Shown here one piece after another: positions 9,045-17,177 of a stretch of DNA of 44,546 bases. Numbering within the stretch: position 1 is the first letter of the stretch; each line of letters starts with the position of its first letter. Below the pieces are notes generated by a model. It was not told the origin of the DNA and ran no database searches. It saw only the letters and a program-made list of their open reading frames with translations. The position numbers and the translations under genes were made by a program. This stretch comes from Saprospiraceae bacterium (GTDB taxonomy: Bacteria; Bacteroidota; Bacteroidia; Chitinophagales; Saprospiraceae), in assembly GCA_021298335.1 (NCBI GenBank), contig JAJTEZ010000039.1, positions 1 to 44,546 on the forward strand, read 5' to 3'.

Positions 9045-12000
9045 CTATTTTTTGATACAACGAATGATGTGGTCTCCAATCGCTGGCCTGACCGACAATG
9101 TACTGATCTTACTGTTATTTCGTGTAGGATACACCCTGTTTGTCAGCACCACATACACTAGTTCATAGGCCGGATCAGCCCAGGTAAATGTGCCTGTAAA
9201 GCCCGAATGTCCAAACCCTTCTTGTGAAGAAAATACAGGTGCATTTACTACCTGTGGATCAAAATCCTTTTTATCGAAGCCAATGCCCCGCCTGATTTTT
9301 AGGTCAGGAAACTGATACGAGGTGCACATTTTCAAAACTTCCTCACGGATATATTGTTTGTTTCCGTAATTTCCAAGCTTTAGATACATCTGCATCAGTT
9401 TTGTCAAATCATTTGCATTTCCAAACAAACCTGCATGTCCGGAAATACCTCCCAGCATGGCTGCACCTTCATCATGCACAAATCCGTGAATCAATGCCTG
9501 ACGGAACAAACTATCGTATTCCGTAGGAACAATTCTCGCCCTGTCAACTGTCAGTACAGGATTGTACATCAAACTATAAGCTCCCAATGAATGATACGTA
9601 TGATTGAGGTAGTCCTGAAAGGTTTTACCAGTCAGACGCTCAACAATTTCAGGATACAGGTAATAGTGCAGATCGCTGTACACATACCCCTGATCTTCTT
9701 TCAGCGGTGAATCAGCAATTTGCTTCATAATAGTTTGTTTGTAATTTTTGTGAAGGTAAATACCCTCAGCAACCCGGACTGGAAATTTTACTGTTTTCAC
9801 GGGATAGAAGGTATTTTTCTTCCATTTCAATGAACCAGGTGTGACCAGTCGGATCCAAAGATCCGGATTTTGACTCATTGTGGCTTCAACATCGATTTCC
9901 CTGACAGGTTTTGCACCGAACAGTCTTCGAAGAATGCCGGGTTTTTTTATCACGTACACACATTCCTGTGCAAGCAGAGGATTTTGAACTATAGCTCTTG
10001 AAAAAGTGGTCTGCATATCAATAGCATTTTTCCAGAATGGAATCCATGCCTGTAAACCCGCCGTATGTGTGAGTAAACTTCGCATTTTCAGATTACTCTT
10101 ATTTGTACCTGCAAATGGCGGATAATACACAGACAATGGCGCGTCAAGACTCATTTTTCCTTCAGAAACCAATTGCATCACCGCCAGTGTAGACGTACTG
10201 ATTTTAGTTACTGATGCCAAATCAAATAAATCTTTCACCTCGGTCTGACCCAGAAGTTTTTCCGGCCTTACTCTTTTTAGGAGAGTTGTCGTGTAATCTT
10301 CAGGATTGTCCATTGCATCGTCCAGTCCTTGGAATTCAATAGTTTGCAACGAATCAGTGTAAGTGATCATTGACTTTACCTGCTCGTACGTATGGAATCC
10401 ATAAGATTTCTGAAAAATGACACGACCTTTCACTGCTGTCTGCACTACACCGCCAGGAAACGCTTTTTGCCTGATGGCATCATTCATAATGGAATCAATG
10501 CCCTTGTATAATGCAGTTCTGTCGATTCCAACTAATTCCGGAGGACCATAACTTAACCTGTTCAAAGCTGGAAGTCCCAGGCCCGATCCCAACGGAAACG
10601 TATCGTTGATAATCACGGGCAGCCTCCCTTCAGAAGGTATTGCTCCAAACAAAACCTGTGGTACAATTTTCTCGGTATACTTATTTTGTTGGTAGGCAAG
10701 AATTAAATTTTTACTTTGCGCTAGGGCGGGAATTTTGCCAAGAATAAACGGATTACCCATTAAACAAAGCGTGACATTCTCCATGGCAGCAAGTCTGCTC
10801 ACGATGCCAGTATTGACAGGATTTAAACCGTATTTTTTACTGGCGCGAATATCTGTAAGATGAATACCTGCGATAACATGATCGTATCGTCCATCATTGC
10901 GAAGACAAGTGATGCTCTTCTCGGTCATCTGGTGATGAATCACATCCGAGGTTATAGAATTCAAATCTTCCAGAAGGTGTTCTTCCTTTATTGGCTGATA
11001 GTGGTCCAACCCAACCCAGGATTTGGCTTTTAGAATTTTTCTGACTTTCTGGTCCAGCAATTCCAAAGGGATTCGTCCTTTCACGACAGCTTCCTTTATT
11101 GCAGCTACAGCTCCCGGAACATCCATAAACGTTTCAAGGACATCATTTCCTGCAAGCAACGCACGAACCATGGCTTCCCCTTTTGGAAAATTCTTCACGG
11201 CGCCCTGCATGTCCATGGCATCTGTAAACGTCAGTCCCTCAAAACCTAAGTCCTTACGCAACAATGACATGACGATATTTTCTGAAAAAGTAGATGCAAG
11301 TCCTTTTTGTGGCTCGAAAGCGGGAATCTCTAGGTGGGCCGTCATGATTCCAGACAACCCATTGTCTATCAAAGTTTTAAATGGAAATAACTCCACAGTT
11401 TGCAATCTGTCTTCCGGATGGGAAATGACAGGCAGGTCGTAATGAGAATCCACACCTGTGTCTCCATGGCCGGGAAAATGTTTGGCAGTACAAAGGATGC
11501 CGCCTGATTGCATTCCTTTCATATATGCCAGTCCTTTTTCAGCAACTTTTTGTTTATCTGAACCATAGGATCTGAAATTAATGACAGGATTCGAGGGATT
11601 ATTATTTACATCAACGACAGGAGCATAATTGACATGAACTCCTAACCTCTTGCATTGTCTGGCCACTTCCCTGCCCATGGCTTCCATTAGTTCCGTGTTG
11701 CCCTGAATGGCCCCCTGTGCTACGGCATAAGGAAAGCGATCAGTGCTGTCAAGTCGCATTCCAAGACCCCATTCAAAATCTTGTCCGATCAGTAATGGAA
11801 CCTTGGCAGAAGACTGCAGCAAATTAGTCATCCGAACCTGGGCAATAGGAGTAGAAGCAAAAAATACCAGCCCTCCAATGTGGTATTTTTCTACCCAGTC
11901 TTTCAGTTTCGCTACTTCATAAGGCTGGCCTGCGTAGTTCCCTCTTGGCAACAGAAGTTGTCCTATTTTCTGATCAAGAGATAGCGTCTGAAATACAGAA

Positions 12001-12137
12001 TCGACCCATTCCGCGCGATATTCATCAAGAAATGTCGGCCTGCTCTTTTGGCCTGCTACCTGAAACCTGAAAATACAGATGACAAACACAAAGCTAAAAC
12101 ACCAGTAAAATCCCTTCATTAGCCTATTGATTGTCAT
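9045..12137 (-). CDS. Exported glycoside hydrolase family 3 / serine beta-lactamase-family fusion
   Basis: 1030 residues with an N-terminal hydrophobic signal. Residues about 45-380 are a GH3 domain of NagZ type: AKHFPGHGDTGVDSH (218-232) carries the Asp-His dyad region and FTDAMDM holds the predicted nucleophile Asp306. A GH3 C-terminal-like domain spans about 400-530. Residues about 540-1020 form a serine beta-lactamase/PBP4-like domain with Ser642-x-x-Lys (ASVTK), a YSDLHYY motif and GHSGFTGT. This combination is known in Bacteroidota and suggests a periplasmic or surface enzyme that trims muropeptides or beta-N-acetylglucosaminides; the coupling of both activities is inference. There is an insertion of about 40 residues before the SVTK motif. 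A second in-frame ATG six codons in (12119) is an equally good start. It lies 33 bases after the upstream gene. Confidence 0.92.
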   Translation of the reverse strand: MTINRLMKGFYWCFSFVFVICIFRFQVAGQKSRPTFLDEYRAEWVDSVFQTLSLDQKIGQLLLPRGNYAGQPYEVAKLKDWVEKYHIGGLVFFASTPIAQVRMTNLLQSSAKVPLLIGQDFEWGLGMRLDSTDRFPYAVAQGAIQGNTELMEAMGREVARQCKRLGVHVNYAPVVDVNNNPSNPVINFRSYGSDKQKVAEKGLAYMKGMQSGGILCTAKHFPGHGDTGVDSHYDLPVISHPEDRLQTVELFPFKTLIDNGLSGIMTAHLEIPAFEPQKGLASTFSENIVMSLLRKDLGFEGLTFTDAMDMQGAVKNFPKGEAMVRALLAGNDVLETFMDVPGAVAAIKEAVVKGRIPLELLDQKVRKILKAKSWVGLDHYQPIKEEHLLEDLNSITSDVIHHQMTEKSITCLRNDGRYDHVIAGIHLTDIRASKKYGLNPVNTGIVSRLAAMENVTLCLMGNPFILGKIPALAQSKNLILAYQQNKYTEKIVPQVLFGAIPSEGRLPVIINDTFPLGSGLGLPALNRLSYGPPELVGIDRTALYKGIDSIMNDAIRQKAFPGGVVQTAVKGRVIFQKSYGFHTYEQVKSMITYTDSLQTIEFQGLDDAMDNPEDYTTTLLKRVRPEKLLGQTEVKDLFDLASVTKISTSTLAVMQLVSEGKMSLDAPLSVYYPPFAGTNKSNLKMRSLLTHTAGLQAWIPFWKNAIDMQTTFSRAIVQNPLLAQECVYVIKKPGILRRLFGAKPVREIDVEATMSQNPDLWIRLVTPGSLKWKKNTFYPVKTVKFPVRVAEGIYLHKNYKQTIMKQIADSPLKEDQGYVYSDLHYYLYPEIVERLTGKTFQDYLNHTYHSLGAYSLMYNPVLTVDRARIVPTEYDSLFRQALIHGFVHDEGAAMLGGISGHAGLFGNANDLTKLMQMYLKLGNYGNKQYIREEVLKMCTSYQFPDLKIRRGIGFDKKDFDPQVVNAPVFSSQEGFGHSGFTGTFTWADPAYELVYVVLTNRVYPTRNNSKISTLSVRPAIGDHIIRCIKK

Positions 12138-12170
12138 GACATTTATGTTTTTGGGAGAATACGGCAGGAT

Positions 12171-13301
12171 TTATCTGAAAATTGTCAATCTATCAGAAAC
12201 AACTCTTCGGTTGGACTTGTCCCTGATAGTCAAAATATACTGGCCCTGCGGAATTTGCTGAATATCTATATCAGCAATCCTTCCCTGTACCAACTGGTAG
12301 ATTGCTGCTTTTGCAGGTACACCATTGAGCCCTGAGATCGTAACAAGATACCAGTCATCTGGCATTCCATCTAATTGTACTGTTACAAAATCAGTTGCAG
12401 GATTTGGCCGAATCTCTAACTTTTCAGCGATTGCCACATCAGCAGAAGAAGAAACAACACCTCCCACATCAGCAAATTCGAGTGAATTCAATTCGTTGGC
12501 AGTAGAAAACTGCGCGGACACCAATACTTCTTTTTTTGTATCTGAATAAAAGTTGTACACGTAGGTAGTATCCTGACCTAAAAACGCCCCAAATCCACCT
12601 GGAATGTTCCCTCCCAGCAGGGGTAGCGGATCTATCCATAGGCCAAAGAGTTTTATAAATAATTTTGTCTCCGTGATAGACTCTACCTTCTCACGCAAGA
12701 CCGAAAATGTCTTTCCCTGAAGCTTCATAGTTCCAAATGCGTCCATCAGTCCCTTGTCGGTATTATTGAACTGAATTCGGATACTATCAGGCTTGATGGG
12801 TAGATTTGCCAGCAATGTATCCGGAATGATACTGGTACCGATATCTATTCTGAACTCAGCCGATGAGTTCGTCGTACTGATGAATGTAAGAGGAGCTGTT
12901 CTGAAAACAGGTTTCTTTGAATATTTGACTACCAGTGGTGCGTCAAAAAATGGATTATCACCGGAAAAGCCAAGGGCTTCGATTTTGTTGGATGAAGATT
13001 TTAAATATAATTCCTGACCATCGTTTTTAACGAGAAGGTTGGCATCGGGAAACAGAGCAGCATCTTTCCCGCCGGATGCAGGCACAAAGATCTGATTATT
13101 CCTTTGACCCGTAGTGAGACCTGAGAAATCCCATGTTTGCGGTCCGCCTACATTTCCTACGGACAGCGAGATTGGCAGGGGATCAGCAAATACTGTCCGT
13201 AATGTATCACCCGTCTTTGGAAATGTAGCACTTGTAATTGTCCCCTGAGCCTGCAGCCAGGAAGCAGAAATTACTAAAAGTAAGAATTGAATGCGTTTCA
13301 T
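12171..13301 (-). CDS. Secreted protein with C-terminal T9SS type A sorting domain
   Basis: 376 residues. The signal peptide is MKRIQFLLLVISASWLQAQ. The body, about residues 20-290, resembles no family I recognise; it is rich in beta-forming segments and lacks cysteine. From KLEIRPNPATDFVTVQ to the end (about 80 residues) it has the standard T9SS sorting domain (RPNP motif, QIPQGQYILTI, final basic RLTIFR). It should therefore be exported across the outer membrane. The nearby GH3-BLA and gamma-CA-like genes follow with short gaps, so co-transcription is likely although the functions seem unrelated. A conserved intergenic element (13319-13390) lies just upstream and may hold its control sites. 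Confidence 0.88.
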   Translation of the reverse strand: MKRIQFLLLVISASWLQAQGTITSATFPKTGDTLRTVFADPLPISLSVGNVGGPQTWDFSGLTTGQRNNQIFVPASGGKDAALFPDANLLVKNDGQELYLKSSSNKIEALGFSGDNPFFDAPLVVKYSKKPVFRTAPLTFISTTNSSAEFRIDIGTSIIPDTLLANLPIKPDSIRIQFNNTDKGLMDAFGTMKLQGKTFSVLREKVESITETKLFIKLFGLWIDPLPLLGGNIPGGFGAFLGQDTTYVYNFYSDTKKEVLVSAQFSTANELNSLEFADVGGVVSSSADVAIAEKLEIRPNPATDFVTVQLDGMPDDWYLVTISGLNGVPAKAAIYQLVQGRIADIDIQQIPQGQYILTIRDKSNRRVVSDRLTIFR

Positions 13302-13318
13302 ATGTTTGTATTTAGTTT

Positions 13319-13390
13319 GTCACTTTCCAAGTGACTGGTTATCAATATCTCATGGAATTCACATGAGAATTCATCATTTAACTTTGTGCG
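13319..13390. repeat. Dispersed intergenic element, copy A
   Basis: A 17-base perfect dyad GTCACTT-TCC-AAGTGAC (13319-13335) is followed by a second inverted repeat CTCATG/CATGAG (13349-13367). Aligned without gaps to copy B (29550-29621), I count about 52 identical bases of 72. It lies upstream of the leftward T9SS-sorted gene. It could be an operator, a structured leader or a small RNA; orientation is unknown. Confidence 0.55.
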
Positions 13391-13429
13391 AACAGCTTAT
13401 ACTCATCTTATGAAAATTCGATTTAGGAA

Positions 13430-14146
13430 TTAATCAATATATTCCACCTTGCGAAGAAACTTCACACCTGCTTTGATTTCGATAGACAGGTTTCTGACCT
13501 GTGTCAGTCCTAAATTTATTCGGTTGTATGGAGGCCAAGGGCTTCGAATGTTGTACAAAGGAAACTGTTCATATTGATAAGAAAGATCCGGCATCATTGC
13601 AAACTCCAGAAATACATTAGCCAACTCAGACATTGGCAGTTCAAATCCCCCTCCGGCGGTGACTCCATAATTAAAATTTCGGATAAATTCAGGATACACA
13701 AATGTATTGAAAGTGACTAGATTGTCCAAATTGTTGCCCACGGTATATTCACCTCTGACACCCAGGATGAAATAGGGGAACAGTTCGCCCCGCTGTGACA
13801 GCATTTTTTTTGCCCCTAATTCAAGGACCACGTTTTGAAATCGGTAGCGCAATACATCATTGAACAGATTGTTTACACTAAAATACCTCAAACCACTGCC
13901 ACGTGTATGAAAACCAAGACTGGCATAGAGCGAACCTTTTTGCAAAGGGTCGTAAGATTCAATAAACGCATCACCATTCAAAGAAAACATGGGACTTCTG
14001 TTCAGACTTACATCACCTCCCCCGTTTCCCCAGCTCTGCAAATTCATGGCCCCACCACCTTTGGCACCAAACCAAAAGCTCTGCGCTTCACCCTCGTTTG
14101 CAATAAATGCGAAAAAAACAGAGACAAAGAAGAACAACGATCTCAT
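13430..14146 (-). CDS. Outer-membrane beta-barrel-like protein
   Basis: 238 residues from the ATG at 14146. The signal peptide (MRSLFFFVSVFFAFIANEGEAQ) leads directly into SFWFGAKGGGAMNL, the typical first strand of small PorT/OmpW-like porin-family barrels. Alternating polar and hydrophobic strands follow (GSLYASLGFHTRG, FQNVVLELGAKK, LFPYFILGVRGEYTV, FNYGVTAGGGFEL), ending in LSIEIKAGVKFL. The longer open frame begins 12 codons earlier, but a TATTTTTG promoter box at 14172-14165 supports the ATG at 14146. Function is unknown; such proteins are usually structural or binding proteins of the outer membrane. It is separated from the downstream gene by 128 bases. Confidence 0.8.
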   Translation of the reverse strand: MRSLFFFVSVFFAFIANEGEAQSFWFGAKGGGAMNLQSWGNGGGDVSLNRSPMFSLNGDAFIESYDPLQKGSLYASLGFHTRGSGLRYFSVNNLFNDVLRYRFQNVVLELGAKKMLSQRGELFPYFILGVRGEYTVGNNLDNLVTFNTFVYPEFIRNFNYGVTAGGGFELPMSELANVFLEFAMMPDLSYQYEQFPLYNIRSPWPPYNRINLGLTQVRNLSIEIKAGVKFLRKVEYID

Positions 14147-14164
14147 GCTGAAGAAATGTTTTGT

Positions 14165-14172
14165 CAAAAATA
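14165..14172 (-). promoter_or_regulatory. -7 promoter box of the beta-barrel gene
   Basis: The minus strand reads TATTTTTG, a TAnnTTTG match 18 bases before the ATG at 14146. It decides the start, since the upstream in-frame ATG at 14182 would not be transcribed. Confidence 0.55.
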
Positions 14173-14279
14173 GGCAATTCATCTGTTATAACTGCAGATT
14201 TTTGGTTTCCAGCGATTTAAACTTTTTTACATTTTGGTTGTTTCGTGACACTAAGTAGTTTTTTATTGTAAAAATTTTC

Positions 14280-15164
14280 ATGGTAGCCTACTCCATTAAG
14301 GATCTGGAAAATTTATCCGGTGTCAAAGCACACACCCTCCGAATCTGGGAGAAACGGTATGGCATTATTCAGCCTAGCCGAACGGAAACCAATATACGTT
14401 ACTACAAGGATGCCGATTTACAGAAAATTCTGAACATCACGCTCCTGAATCGGAAGGGATATAAAATTTCGAAAATAGCTGAAATGACGGCTGATCAAAT
14501 CCGTCAGATTGTGGCAGAGCTTACAGAAGTTGGTATTGCGTTTGAAGACCAGATCGATGCAATGATGCTCTCTATGTTTGAGCTGGATGAAACCAAATTT
14601 AATATCATTCTGGACCATCAGATTCAATCTAAAGGATTTGAAGAAACCATGCACCATGTGGTTTATCCCTTACTGGATAAGTTAAGTATGATGTGGGTTG
14701 CAGGATCTGTAAAAGGTGTACATGAAAACTTTGTTAGCAATATTATCAGAAAAAAAACTATTGTCGAAATCGATAAATTAAGCAGTGCTGATATGTCGTG
14801 CAAGACCAGGTGTTTAATTTATCTACCAGAAAATGAGAGCCACGAACTGAGTTTGCTTTTTCTTCAATATCTACTGGTAAAAAGTCACTCCAAAGTAATA
14901 AACCTGGGTATTGGGGTGCCGATGATCGACGTACTTGAGGCAAAAAGTATTTTTAAACCAGGTTACATGTTCACCATTTTTAACGATAGTTTTTCAGAAA
15001 CACCCCTACAGCCATACATCAACGAACTTGCCAGAAATACAAAAGATACGCAGATCCTCATCTCCGGCTTCCAAACAGCAAGTCAGCAATTGAATTTGCC
15101 GCCAAATGTAAAAATTCTGAACAGCATATCAGATGTAAAGAATTTCATTGATTTAATAAAATAA
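14280..15164 (+). CDS. MerR-family regulator with CarH/LitR-like cobalamin-binding-type C-terminus
   Basis: 294 residues. The N-terminal MerR helix-turn-helix (YSIKDLENLSGVKAHTLRIWEKRYGII) is followed by helices and a B12-binding-2-like bundle around residues 90-165, then a Rossmann-like half. CarH-type photoreceptors hold adenosylcobalamin through a W-x9-E-H motif and a histidine in a D-x-H-x-x-G motif. Here W139 and E149 are kept, but the next residue is Asn150 instead of His. His188 is kept in ESHELS, with Ser191 in place of the glycine. The protein may therefore bind B12 differently or not at all. No carotenoid or light-repair genes are nearby, so its regulon is not visible. It is divergent from the beta-barrel gene. 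A near-match -7 box TACATTTT lies at 14228-14235. Confidence 0.87.
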   Translation: MVAYSIKDLENLSGVKAHTLRIWEKRYGIIQPSRTETNIRYYKDADLQKILNITLLNRKGYKISKIAEMTADQIRQIVAELTEVGIAFEDQIDAMMLSMFELDETKFNIILDHQIQSKGFEETMHHVVYPLLDKLSMMWVAGSVKGVHENFVSNIIRKKTIVEIDKLSSADMSCKTRCLIYLPENESHELSLLFLQYLLVKSHSKVINLGIGVPMIDVLEAKSIFKPGYMFTIFNDSFSETPLQPYINELARNTKDTQILISGFQTASQQLNLPPNVKILNSISDVKNFIDLIK

Positions 15165-15230
15165 TTGGTTAGTTGCTGCCCTACGCCAGTATCGCTTTTA
15201 TTGTTTACTCTATCATTAAAACTTTTGAAC

Positions 15231-15788
15231 ATGGCATTTACCGAATCCAGAATGGTGGGACTTCAAAGTGTTGCACCTGAATTTCAACTGCCAGATACGA
15301 TTTCAGATAAATGTCTCACATTCAATGACATAAAAGGAACTAAAGGTACTGTTGTCATGTTTTTATGCAACCATTGTCCCTACGTGATTCACGTCAACGA
15401 GGAGATTGTCAGCATTGCGAGGCAATACATACCAGAAAACATTGGTTTTGTGGCCATTAGTTCTAACGATGCGGTAAAATATCCGGACGATGCACCGGAT
15501 AAAATGAAATGGGTAGCCAGCCTTCTCAAGTATCCTTTCCCTTACCTGTATGATGAAAGTCAGGACATTGCAAAAGCATTTGATGCTGCATGTACGCCCG
15601 ACTTTTTTGTATACGATGCAGAAAACAAGCTGGTCTATCGGGGCAGGATTGATGGGTCTCGTCCAGGTAACTCCCTTCCGTTGGATGGAAAGGATCTTAG
15701 GCTTGCACTGGACCTCCTCTTGAGGGGAGAAGGGCCTCTCCAAAAACAGTATCCCAGCGGAGGATGCAATATAAAATGGAAGGAATAA
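15231..15788 (+). CDS. Thioredoxin-fold protein of the AhpC/TSA-like family (CNHCPYV type)
   Basis: 185 residues. After an AhpC-like start (GLQSVAPEFQLPD) it has FLCNHCPYVIHVNEE with the redox pair CNHC, then ISSNDAVKYPDD and a second half with TPDFFVYDAENKLVYRGR carrying the cis-proline. The family is predicted to act as a cytosolic thiol-disulfide or peroxide-handling protein; no signal peptide is seen. The open frame reaches back to a TTG directly after the regulator stop, but the ATG at 15231 matches the family start (MAFTESRMVGLQ). It is 66 bases downstream of the MerR-like gene in the same direction and may be co-transcribed. Confidence 0.88.
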   Translation: MAFTESRMVGLQSVAPEFQLPDTISDKCLTFNDIKGTKGTVVMFLCNHCPYVIHVNEEIVSIARQYIPENIGFVAISSNDAVKYPDDAPDKMKWVASLLKYPFPYLYDESQDIAKAFDAACTPDFFVYDAENKLVYRGRIDGSRPGNSLPLDGKDLRLALDLLLRGEGPLQKQYPSGGCNIKWKE

Positions 15789-15826
15789 AAAATGGGGCCG
15801 AAATATACATTTCAGCCCCATTTGAA
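15787..15826. terminator. Bidirectional terminator between thioredoxin-like and tonB-like genes
   Basis: The inverted repeat AAATGGGGC / GCCCCATTT has inner pairing GAAA/TTTC and lies between convergent genes. The minus strand has six T residues after the stem, so it should work best for the leftward PBP1A-tonB operon. Confidence 0.85.
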
Positions 15827-15846
15827 AACAATTTATTCTGCTTCTT

Positions 15847-16755
15847 TTAACCTTCCAGCTTAAACTTCACCGGCAAAGTATAAAGTACCCTTACAGGACG
15901 ACCCCTCTGCTTTCCAGGTGTCCATTTCGTACTCATTTTATTCATACCTTCAACGACGAGCTGCGCAGCTTCACCGCAACCTGCACCGATATCACGTACA
16001 ATTTTTGCATCAGTCACACTACCATCCTTATCCACTACAAACTGCAGTACAACCTGACCCTCGATTCCGTTTTCCCTTGCAATTGCGGGGTATTTAAGGT
16101 TTTTGTAAATATACTCCAGCATTTTCTTTTTGGCGCAATCGTCCTTTTCCTTGTCTGTTCCGAGGTCTTCGCAACCAGGGAAACGCGGCATCTGCTCAAC
16201 CACTTTAAATATCTCTTCTTCGACCGGAGCCGGTGGTGGTGGTGGTGGTGGTGGTGGTGCCGCTTTTTGAACAGGCGCCTCAACCACAGTCTCCTCAGTG
16301 ATATCCTGGCTCTGAAACTCGGGCTGGTCTTCCACGATCTCAGTATCAGGAACTTCCTGAATCACAGGTGGTGGTGGTGGCGGTGGTGGTGGTGGTGGTT
16401 CTGCTGTACGCGGTATTTCTACCTCCACTTCATCTTCCAAAACGAGATCGTTCAAATCGACCTCAATTTTTTGTTCATACGTGGTCCAACTCATTGCAAC
16501 CAGAGAAAAAGCCACTGCTACCATCAGACCATAGTTAAAAAAACTTCCTGAAATTTTAAACACATCCACTTCAGGAAACTTTGTTCTCTCACTCAGACTT
16601 GTGATTTTCACTCCCTTATTTGCCTGACTCAGTTGATCTGGCGTATAGCCCTTATATCTTCTTCTAAAAAAGACAATCAGACCTATCGTCAAAAGAACAA
16701 GCAGGACAAATATTAATGAAACGCCGTTGCTGCTTACTTCTAATTCCTTGAACAT
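15847..16755 (-). CDS. TonB-family energy-transducing protein
   Basis: 302 residues. A first membrane segment (LIFVLLVLLTIGLIVFF, residues 14-30) and a second (YGLMVAVAFSLVAMSW, about 75-90) precede a periplasm-spanning linker with two proline tracts of 11 and 9 residues separated by acidic stretches. The C-terminal domain (about 205-302) is TonB-like: YPAIARENGIEGQVVLQFVV, KDGSVTDAKIVRDIG, and WTPGKQRGRPVRV near the end. It should transmit proton-motive force from ExbBD to TonB-dependent outer-membrane transporters; none of those partners is in this window. The extra N-terminal membrane segment is seen in some Bacteroidota TonB homologues. It is the last gene of the PBP1A-mtaB-vanZ-tonB operon, six bases after the VanZ-like gene. 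Confidence 0.92.
   Translation of the reverse strand: MFKELEVSSNGVSLIFVLLVLLTIGLIVFFRRRYKGYTPDQLSQANKGVKITSLSERTKFPEVDVFKISGSFFNYGLMVAVAFSLVAMSWTTYEQKIEVDLNDLVLEDEVEVEIPRTAEPPPPPPPPPPPVIQEVPDTEIVEDQPEFQSQDITEETVVEAPVQKAAPPPPPPPPPAPVEEEIFKVVEQMPRFPGCEDLGTDKEKDDCAKKKMLEYIYKNLKYPAIARENGIEGQVVLQFVVDKDGSVTDAKIVRDIGAGCGEAAQLVVEGMNKMSTKWTPGKQRGRPVRVLYTLPVKFKLEG
16232..16399. repeat. Two GGT microsatellites encoding the TonB proline tracts
   Basis: Nine GGT units at 16232-16258 and eleven GGT/GGC units at 16367-16399, read as CCA/CCG proline codons on the minus strand. The unit is three bases, so slippage would change linker length without breaking the frame. Confidence 0.9.
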
Positions 16756-16761
16756 AAATCG

Positions 16762-17142
16762 TTAATTAATATTTGTTTTATATAATACTATACCGCTTCC
16801 AACACCTGCTGTATTGACCCACATATCCAAAACTTCGAATTGCCTGCCAATTGAAAGGTAAAATTGTAAAAATTCCATTAATATACCAAAAGATACACAA
16901 AAAATAAACACAATGACAAAATATCTGGTCTTTGAACGGAATGGAAAACACCACAAAAACCCCAAAATAAGATAAAAAGCGAAATGTCCGATTTTATCCA
17001 TTCCAGGTATGCTTAAAAACGATAACGAAGCATGATTCCCGGACGGAATCAAGGAAAGGGTCGTAATAAGAATCGTCCATCCGATAGCCAAAAACCAAAA
17101 AGTTCGTTCACTCAACGTCATGAATGTATTCCATAGATGCAT
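16762..17142 (-). CDS. VanZ-family membrane protein
   Basis: 126 residues with four hydrophobic segments (WFLAIGWTILITTLSLI, HFAFYLILGFLWCF, YFVIVFIFCVSFGILMEF, TAGVGSGIVLY). It has the family signature GMDKIGHFAFY followed by LMEFLQFY and DMWVNTAGVG. VanZ-like proteins are small membrane proteins of mostly unknown function, named for teicoplanin resistance; there is no vancomycin cluster here, so a resistance role should not be inferred. An alternative start at the eighth codon (MTLSERTFWF) is possible. It lies between mtaB (35 bases upstream) and the TonB-like gene (6 bases downstream) in one operon. Confidence 0.87.
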   Translation of the reverse strand: MHLWNTFMTLSERTFWFLAIGWTILITTLSLIPSGNHASLSFLSIPGMDKIGHFAFYLILGFLWCFPFRSKTRYFVIVFIFCVSFGILMEFLQFYLSIGRQFEVLDMWVNTAGVGSGIVLYKTNIN

Positions 17143-17177
17143 AGGTCTCGCTTTTTGGTGTGTTTTTCAGAAGTTTT

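Noticed and set aside
16035-16283. Polyhistidine-containing open frame on the minus strand
   Set aside because: It is the shifted reading of the CCA proline repeat in the TonB-like gene; histidine codons arise from the microsatellite.
16232-16399. Regular GGT arrays considered as a CRISPR or tandem-repeat locus
   Set aside because: They are in-frame codons of the TonB-like linker, with no spacers or leader.
16762-17142. Possible glycopeptide-resistance gene (VanZ-like)
   Set aside because: There are no vanRSHAX genes nearby; VanZ-family proteins are widespread with other roles, so resistance is not claimed.
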